From an uncultured Burkholderiales bacterium (lineage in GTDB: Bacteria; Pseudomonadota; Gammaproteobacteria; Burkholderiales; Burkholderiaceae_D): 12,743 nt of DNA. Under the pieces are notes generated by a model, which was given only the letters and a program-made list of their open reading frames with translations, searched no databases and was not told the DNA's origin. Location: assembly GCA_903904635.1 (NCBI GenBank), contig CAIVDH010000023.1, positions 1 to 12,743 of the forward strand. Reading direction: 5' to 3'. Every line of letters begins with the position of its first letter. The stretch's first letter is position 1. Shown one piece after another: positions 9,240 to 12,743 of the stretch. Made by a program: the position numbers and the translations under genes.

Positions 9240-9331
9240 CTGGCTTGTTAACGCTACCATTTAGAGCAAAGCTGTTGCGTGAAAATTCAATAATGGCCTG
9301 CATGAAAATTCTGACCACCTGATTCAGACAC

Positions 9332-10105
9332 TTACCGCCCACCTGTTACATCAATTAACGTACCAGTCAGATACGAAGCCTGCTCAGAGGCCAGCCACAA
9401 TACCGTGTCGGCGACTTCTTCAGCGGTTCCGCCGCGCTGCATAGGAACGCCTGCTTTTGCGCGATCAACCCGGCCCGGTTCACCGGCACTGGCATGTATA
9501 TCGGTATAAATCAAACCCGGTCGCACAGCATTCACGCGTATGCCTTCCATTGCCACTTCTTTGGAGAGACCTATCGTCATCGCATCGACTGCACCTTTGG
9601 CCGCTGCATAATCGATGAATTCATTGGGCGAACCCAGACGCGCCGCAGCGGAAGATAAATTAACGATCGCACCACCTTTGCCGCCATGCAGCGTCGACAT
9701 ACGCAGCACCGCTTCTTTTGCGCATAAAAAACTACCAATGACATTGGCATTCAACACACGCTGCCAGCGACCCAGATCCATTTGATCGAGCCGCATTTTT
9801 TGCTCCAGCATGCCGGCGTTATTGACCAGCACGACAAGCGTGCCCATGGTTTCGTCGACGGTTTTAAAGAGTCGTAATACATCAGCTTCAATGCCAACAT
9901 CTGCCTGAATAGCCAGCGCATGGCCGCCCGCATCTAGAATTTTTTTGACAACATCATCAGCCGCAGTTTTATTATTGAGATAACTGAACGCCACCTGATA
10001 GCCTCGTGCAGCAGCGCCTATCGCCGTAGCGGCGCCTATGCCGCGACTGCCACCTGTTACTAACATGATGGGTTTGCTGGCATTGTTGCTCACGTTGTTG
10101 CTCAT
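9332..10105 (-). CDS. SDR-family NAD(P)-dependent oxidoreductase, YgfF-like
   Basis: A 257-residue classical short-chain dehydrogenase/reductase. The nucleotide-binding motif TGGSRGIG is at 17-24, the NNAG motif at 95-98, the structural Asn at 120, the catalytic Ser near 151-152 and Tyr166-x3-Lys170. The segments RLGSP...YAAAKGA and RPGLIYTDIHASAGEPGRVDR resemble E. coli YgfF and proteins annotated as glucose 1-dehydrogenase-like. The physiological substrate is unknown. The start is supported by AGGAA (10113-10117) 7 nt before the ATG. The first codons contain a short imperfect tandem duplication (SNNVSNN) just before the Rossmann fold, probably a harmless extension. It diverges from the DNA glycosylase gene across 70 bp. 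rhlE follows on the same strand after 126 bp but seems to have its own promoter. Confidence 0.9.
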   Translation of the reverse strand: MSNNVSNNASKPIMLVTGGSRGIGAATAIGAAARGYQVAFSYLNNKTAADDVVKKILDAGGHALAIQADVGIEADVLRLFKTVDETMGTLVVLVNNAGMLEQKMRLDQMDLGRWQRVLNANVIGSFLCAKEAVLRMSTLHGGKGGAIVNLSSAAARLGSPNEFIDYAAAKGAVDAMTIGLSKEVAMEGIRVNAVRPGLIYTDIHASAGEPGRVDRAKAGVPMQRGGTAEEVADTVLWLASEQASYLTGTLIDVTGGR

Positions 10106-10139
10106 CTTCTTGTTCCTGTCATTATTTTAATCAGCCGAT

Positions 10140-10169
10140 TTTACCGCGCGCAGCAAGATTCACTACAAT
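10140..10169 (+). promoter_or_regulatory. Predicted promoter of the DNA glycosylase gene, probably giving a leaderless mRNA
   Basis: TACAAT (10164-10169, 5 of 6 to the consensus) is preceded by TTTACC (10140-10145, 4 of 6) at 18-bp spacing. The ATG begins only 6 nt after the -10 box, so transcription would start at or next to the A of the start codon. No Shine-Dalgarno sequence is present, consistent with leaderless translation. Confidence 0.5.
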
Positions 10170-10175
10170 CCCGCC

Positions 10176-10670
10176 ATGCTCACTCAATCCTCTGCCCTGC
10201 TAACAGGTTTACCACCTGTACTAAATAGTCAAACCCGAATTTTAATTCTGGGCAGCTTCCCCGGTGCCGCATCACTGGCAGCGGCGCAATATTATGCGCA
10301 TCCTCGCAATCAATTTTGGCGGTTATTGTCGGCGCTATTTAATGAAGATTTCGTTACGCTGCATTATGCAGAAAGACTAAACCGTATCGCCGAGCGTCAT
10401 GTGGGTCTATGGGATGTGATTGCCGCCTGCGAACGCAAAGGTAGTCTGGATACAGCGATACGGCAGGCGCAGCAAACTGATTTTTCTATTTTAAAAAAAA
10501 CTTATCCCGCTATTCACACGATAGGCTTTAATGGCAAAACTGCCGGCAAAGCAGCGCCAGTCTTTGAGGCTGCAGGCTACCGTACTTGTATCCTGCCCTC
10601 ATCTTCACCCGCACATGCGCAGCTTTCATTTGCACAAAAACTTGTACAGTGGCGGCAACTGCTTGGATAA
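10176..10670 (+). CDS. DNA-deoxyinosine (hypoxanthine) glycosylase, uracil-DNA glycosylase superfamily family 6
   Basis: A 164-residue base-excision repair enzyme. The motif-1 region ILGSFPGAASL (24-34) leads into YYAHPRNQFW (39-48), including the conserved Asn45. GLWDVI lies at 77-82, and the motif-2 loop SSSPAH at 142-147. This layout fits the hypoxanthine-DNA glycosylase family, which removes deaminated adenine (hypoxanthine) from DNA, rather than Mug or Ung. Activity on uracil or other damaged bases is possible and cannot be judged from sequence. A TACAAT box 6 nt before the ATG suggests a leaderless mRNA. An A8 run inside codons 106-109 (10493-10500) is a potential slippage site. The spermidine-synthase-like gene follows after 25 bp on the same strand, probably in the same transcript. 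Confidence 0.87.
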   Translation: MLTQSSALLTGLPPVLNSQTRILILGSFPGAASLAAAQYYAHPRNQFWRLLSALFNEDFVTLHYAERLNRIAERHVGLWDVIAACERKGSLDTAIRQAQQTDFSILKKTYPAIHTIGFNGKTAGKAAPVFEAAGYRTCILPSSSPAHAQLSFAQKLVQWRQLLG

Positions 10671-10695
10671 TGCAGCGCGCCCATAAGGAATCATC

Positions 10696-11481
10696 ATGCT
10701 GATCAAACGAAAATCCATAGAAAAAGAAGAATCTTCACGCCCTGCGCGCAAGAAACCGCGTTTTAGTGCAGTGACCTTGTCGGAACATGATGGCGTGCGC
10801 TACCTGCATTTCGGCACGGAATGGATACAGGGAGCGATGCGCCTGCGCAAACCTGATTGGCTCGAACTTGAATACGCACAGCAAATGATGGCCTGGATGT
10901 TGTTCATGGAAGCGCCTGCGCATATCGCCCAGTTGGGGCTCGGTGCTGCAGCACTGACAAAATTTTGTTATCGGAATTTTCCGGAAGCGCATATTACTGC
11001 CATTGAACTTAATCCTTCCGTGATTGATGTGTGCCGCTCCATGTTCAAGCTGCCGACCAATGATGACCGATTGACAGTCCTGGAAATGGACGCACTGGAT
11101 TTTGTAGAAGACAGTGCCAATCATGGCCTTCTTGATGTTTTACAAATTGATTTATATGATGCCACTGCCCGTGGTCCTATGCTCGATACTGCCGAGTTTT
11201 ATCAGTCCTGCTCTGCGTGCTTGAAACCTGAAGGCATCGCTACGGTGAATTTATTTGGTGATCATCCCAGCTATGCAAAAAATCTTAAAGCCATGTGCTT
11301 TGCTTTTGATAGCGTGATCTGCCTGCCAGAGGTACATCAGGGCAATGTAATTGCGATTGCATTTAATACCGAACCTGAGCTGGATTTCACTGATCTGCAT
11401 GAGCGCGCTGCGGTCATCAAGGATGTGACCAAACTACCTACGCGTTCATGGGTGAATGGTATTAAGTCTTGGGTCGAGTAA
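10696..11481 (+). CDS. Spermidine synthase-like protein (class I SAM-binding fold)
   Basis: A 261-residue protein with the spermidine/spermine synthase-like Rossmann fold. Visible are a glycine-rich loop AQLGLGAAAL (78-87), an acidic end of strand 2, AIELNP (102-107), a following MDALDF (131-136), and DLYDATARGP (152-161) in the place of the Asp-x-x-Asp polyamine-binding loop of SpeE. The canonical GGGDG loop that grips decarboxylated SAM is replaced by GLGAAA, so true spermidine synthase activity is doubtful. The first ~22 residues are strongly basic and look disordered (KRKSIEK...RPARKKPR), and might contact nucleic acid (speculative). AAGGAA (10685-10690) 5 nt upstream supports the ATG. 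It sits 25 bp behind the DNA glycosylase gene. Databases often label such proteins spermidine synthase; a methyltransferase of unknown substrate is equally possible. Confidence 0.75.
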   Translation: MLIKRKSIEKEESSRPARKKPRFSAVTLSEHDGVRYLHFGTEWIQGAMRLRKPDWLELEYAQQMMAWMLFMEAPAHIAQLGLGAAALTKFCYRNFPEAHITAIELNPSVIDVCRSMFKLPTNDDRLTVLEMDALDFVEDSANHGLLDVLQIDLYDATARGPMLDTAEFYQSCSACLKPEGIATVNLFGDHPSYAKNLKAMCFAFDSVICLPEVHQGNVIAIAFNTEPELDFTDLHERAAVIKDVTKLPTRSWVNGIKSWVE

Positions 11482-11534
11482 TTTGCTCCATAATTTACAG
11501 CTTAATTATTTACTTAATTTTTAGGCTCTCAATG

Positions 11535-11635
11535 AAAGACACTGGATTCCGGCCTGCGCCGGAATGACTTTTGAGATTTAGGTGCTTTCCACGCTACTAC
11601 CGTCGTCCCAGCGCAGGCTGGGACCCAGTGTCTTT
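11535..11635. repeat. 101-bp palindromic REP-doublet/MITE-like element between convergent genes
   Basis: Two 34-bp units lie in inverted orientation: 11535-11568 and 11602-11635, with a 33-bp spacer. Each unit is an identical 11-bp outer arm (AAAGACACTGG or its complement), an 8-bp-stem hairpin with loop CTGC, and GAC. The left hairpin is ATTCCGGC/GCCGGAAT (11546-11565); the right is GTCCCAGC/GCTGGGAC (11605-11624). The units agree at 28 of 34 positions, and the six differences form three compensated base pairs. The form resembles dispersed REP/BIME or MITE-like sequences common in proteobacteria, and it may also terminate transcription from either side. The rest of 11482-11724 is AT-rich with no gene that I can support. 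Confidence 0.8.
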
Positions 11636-11724
11636 GCTTGCACACGCATCAATCACCTGCTTGGTAAGCAATCAATCATGAAGTGCATAATCAAAAAATA
11701 ACATCAAAATCTTCCAGACAAAAT

Positions 11725-12612
11725 TTATAGCCTAATTTTTTCCAAGCTATAACTCACCGTCGGATAAATCAATCGCACACCCAGTTCTTCTTTGATGCGA
11801 TGATTTAACAAGCGCCGAGATTCTGACATGAACGACATCAGCATAGGCGAGACTTGTTTGGCAAGCTCGACTCGCGCAACGCGCGGCGGATGCGGCAAGC
11901 CAAATGCATCAGCTACCAGATCAAAATACGCCGCCATTTTCAGATCACTATCATCTACCGTGTGATACACCCGCATAGGCAGCGCACGAAATAACGCTAA
12001 CCTAATGATCTGTGCCAAATCATCCGCATGTATATGATTGGTGTAAACATCATCTGCATCAATCAGCGCAGGCGTTCCCTGCTTTAATCGCTCCACAGGC
12101 AATCTGTCTGCCGCATAAATTCCCGGCACACGCAGTATCGCCACCTGCCCCTGAGCATGCCGCGCCCAGCGGCGCAATGTTTGTTCTGCATCGACACGGC
12201 GCGCGGCGCGCGCATTAACTGGCGCTGTCGGCCGGGTTTCATCAAAGACAGCACCGCCACAATCTCCATACACGCCCGTAGTGCTGACATAAACCAGCTT
12301 GCCATGTCGGGGTAAAATGGCGGTCAGGTTGCGGGTACGGCGGTCTAGCTTGCCTTCAGACTGCGGCGGTGCAAGATGCACGATGATGCTAGCCAGACCG
12401 GTGAGGCGGTGCAAGGTCTGCGGCATATCCAGGTTGGCAACAACCGGTACAGCACCAGCGGCTCTGAGTTCAGCAATACGTGACGGCTGACTGGTTAGGG
12501 CAAATACCCGAAAGTGATGGCGCAGCAGCGGCAATAGGCGCATGCCAACATCGCCGCAACCCACTAGTAGCAGCCTGGGCCGTGCTATTTTTTTCACCAG
12601 ATTATTTTTCAT
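11725..12612 (-). CDS. NAD(P)-dependent epimerase/dehydratase-like protein, atypical extended SDR (YeeZ-like)
   Basis: A 295-residue Rossmann-fold protein from the chosen ATG. RPRLLLVGCGDVG (11-23) gives the GxGxxG dinucleotide site, YVSTTGVYGDCGG (108-120) the epimerase-type active-site strand, and RVPGIYA (161-167) and HADDLA (195-200) are typical of nucleoside-sugar epimerase-like proteins. The usual Tyr-x3-Lys pair is not seen in its expected place (NARAARRVDAEQ, 133-144), so classical SDR chemistry is doubtful. The frame extends upstream to a TTG at 12663, but that would overlap the divergent ferredoxin-type gene by 39 bp and add a non-family leader. ATG 12612 enters the Rossmann strand properly and is placed 7 nt after a TACAAT box. 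Function is unknown; the name 'NAD(P)-dependent oxidoreductase' is the safest. Confidence 0.82.
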   Translation of the reverse strand: MKNNLVKKIARPRLLLVGCGDVGMRLLPLLRHHFRVFALTSQPSRIAELRAAGAVPVVANLDMPQTLHRLTGLASIIVHLAPPQSEGKLDRRTRNLTAILPRHGKLVYVSTTGVYGDCGGAVFDETRPTAPVNARAARRVDAEQTLRRWARHAQGQVAILRVPGIYAADRLPVERLKQGTPALIDADDVYTNHIHADDLAQIIRLALFRALPMRVYHTVDDSDLKMAAYFDLVADAFGLPHPPRVARVELAKQVSPMLMSFMSESRRLLNHRIKEELGVRLIYPTVSYSLEKIRL

Positions 12613-12619
12613 TGACGAG

Positions 12620-12647
12620 ATTGTATGACGTATCAGATAACTGTTCA
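12620..12647 (-). promoter_or_regulatory. Predicted promoter of the epimerase-like gene, probably leaderless
   Basis: On the minus strand a TACAAT -10 box (12620-12625) follows TGAACA (12642-12647, 4 of 6 to the -35 consensus) at 16-bp spacing. The ATG at 12612 begins 7 nt after the -10 box, so the transcript should start at or beside the start codon. The promoter lies inside the first codons of the divergent reductase gene. Confidence 0.45.
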
Positions 12648-12743
12648 GCCCAGTGGCCGACAATTTACTTGTGATGAAGACGAAACCGTCCTGACTGCCG
12701 CTATACGTGCAGGTGTGGGTCTGCCGTATGGCTGTAAAAATGG
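12625..12743 (+). CDS. 2Fe-2S ferredoxin-domain reductase, CDP-6-deoxy-delta-3,4-glucoseen reductase-like (partial, 5' end only)
   Basis: Only the first 39 codons and two bases are in the window. The translation begins MTYQITVQPSGRQF and continues DEDETVLTAAIRAGVGLPYGCKN, a plant-type [2Fe-2S] ferredoxin start. Cys37 is the first ligand of the expected C-x4-C-x2-C cluster loop, whose remainder falls outside the window. In betaproteobacteria this N-terminus usually belongs to a ~340-residue protein with ferredoxin, FAD and NAD domains, annotated as CDP-6-deoxy-delta-3,4-glucoseen reductase. Whether it acts on a sugar is often unproven. It diverges from the epimerase-like gene with 12 bp between start codons, and only a weak GAG-type ribosome site precedes the ATG. 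A stand-alone ferredoxin or a phenol-hydroxylase-type reductase remains possible. Confidence 0.78.
   Translation, partial: MTYQITVQPSGRQFTCDEDETVLTAAIRAGVGLPYGCKN

Noticed and set aside
10735..11124. Open frame of 129 codons on the minus strand
   Set aside because: It is antisense to the spermidine-synthase-like gene, with no ribosome site and no known domain.
11482..11724. Small gene in the longest gene-free stretch
   Set aside because: The stretch is AT-rich, dominated by the palindromic element, and shows no frame with a plausible start, ribosome site and length.
12613..12663. N-terminal extension of the epimerase-like protein to a TTG start at 12663
   Set aside because: It uses a TTG with no ribosome site, overlaps the divergent reductase gene by 39 bp and adds residues not expected before the Rossmann fold. 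ATG 12612 fits the family and the predicted promoter.
1..12743. CRISPR array, defence island, prophage or transposase signature
   Set aside because: No regularly spaced direct repeats, integrase/transposase motifs or tRNA-linked attachment sites were found. Gene content is almost entirely core housekeeping.

Overview
The window looks like an ordinary stretch of chromosome from a Gram-negative proteobacterium, most likely a betaproteobacterium and possibly of the Nitrosomonadales type. That placement is my inference from protein style (DnaE, MsbA, RhlE with a DPWFLKPYE-like tail, and a CDP-6-deoxyglucoseen-reductase-like ferredoxin start) and from moderate GC content. Coding density is very high. 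I see no phage, transposase, CRISPR array, tRNA or rRNA. The longest gene-free stretch is 243 bp (11482-11724).

Layout. Positions 46-5833 hold a minus-strand cluster read in the order dnaE (replicative DNA polymerase III alpha), msbA (lipid A flippase), then an AhpD-like peroxidase-related protein. The genes are 11 bp apart and then overlap by ATGA. Diverging from dnaE on the plus strand (5949-7724) are trhO (tRNA U34 hydroxylation) and gluQRS (glutamylation of queuosine-34 in tRNA-Asp), so both products act on the wobble base. Converging on them is rhlE, a DEAD-box RNA helicase, with a YgfF-like short-chain dehydrogenase upstream of it on the same strand. Diverging from that dehydrogenase are a family 6 (hypoxanthine/uracil) DNA glycosylase and a spermidine-synthase-like protein, apparently one transcript. 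A 101-bp inverted-repeat element separates this pair from a convergent NAD-dependent epimerase-like gene. The window ends in the first 39 codons of a 2Fe-2S ferredoxin-type reductase, which diverges from the epimerase gene with only 12 bp between start codons.

Themes. Most genes are housekeeping: replication, outer-membrane biogenesis, tRNA modification, RNA remodelling and base-excision repair. I did not find a clearly new system. The best leads are: (a) the 34-bp inverted units at 11535-11635, whose six differences all fall in three compensated base pairs; (b) the pair of wobble-34 tRNA modification genes; (c) two genes whose -10 box sits 6-7 nt before the ATG, suggesting leaderless mRNAs; and (d) a spermidine-synthase-like protein without the usual GGGDG motif beside a DNA glycosylase.
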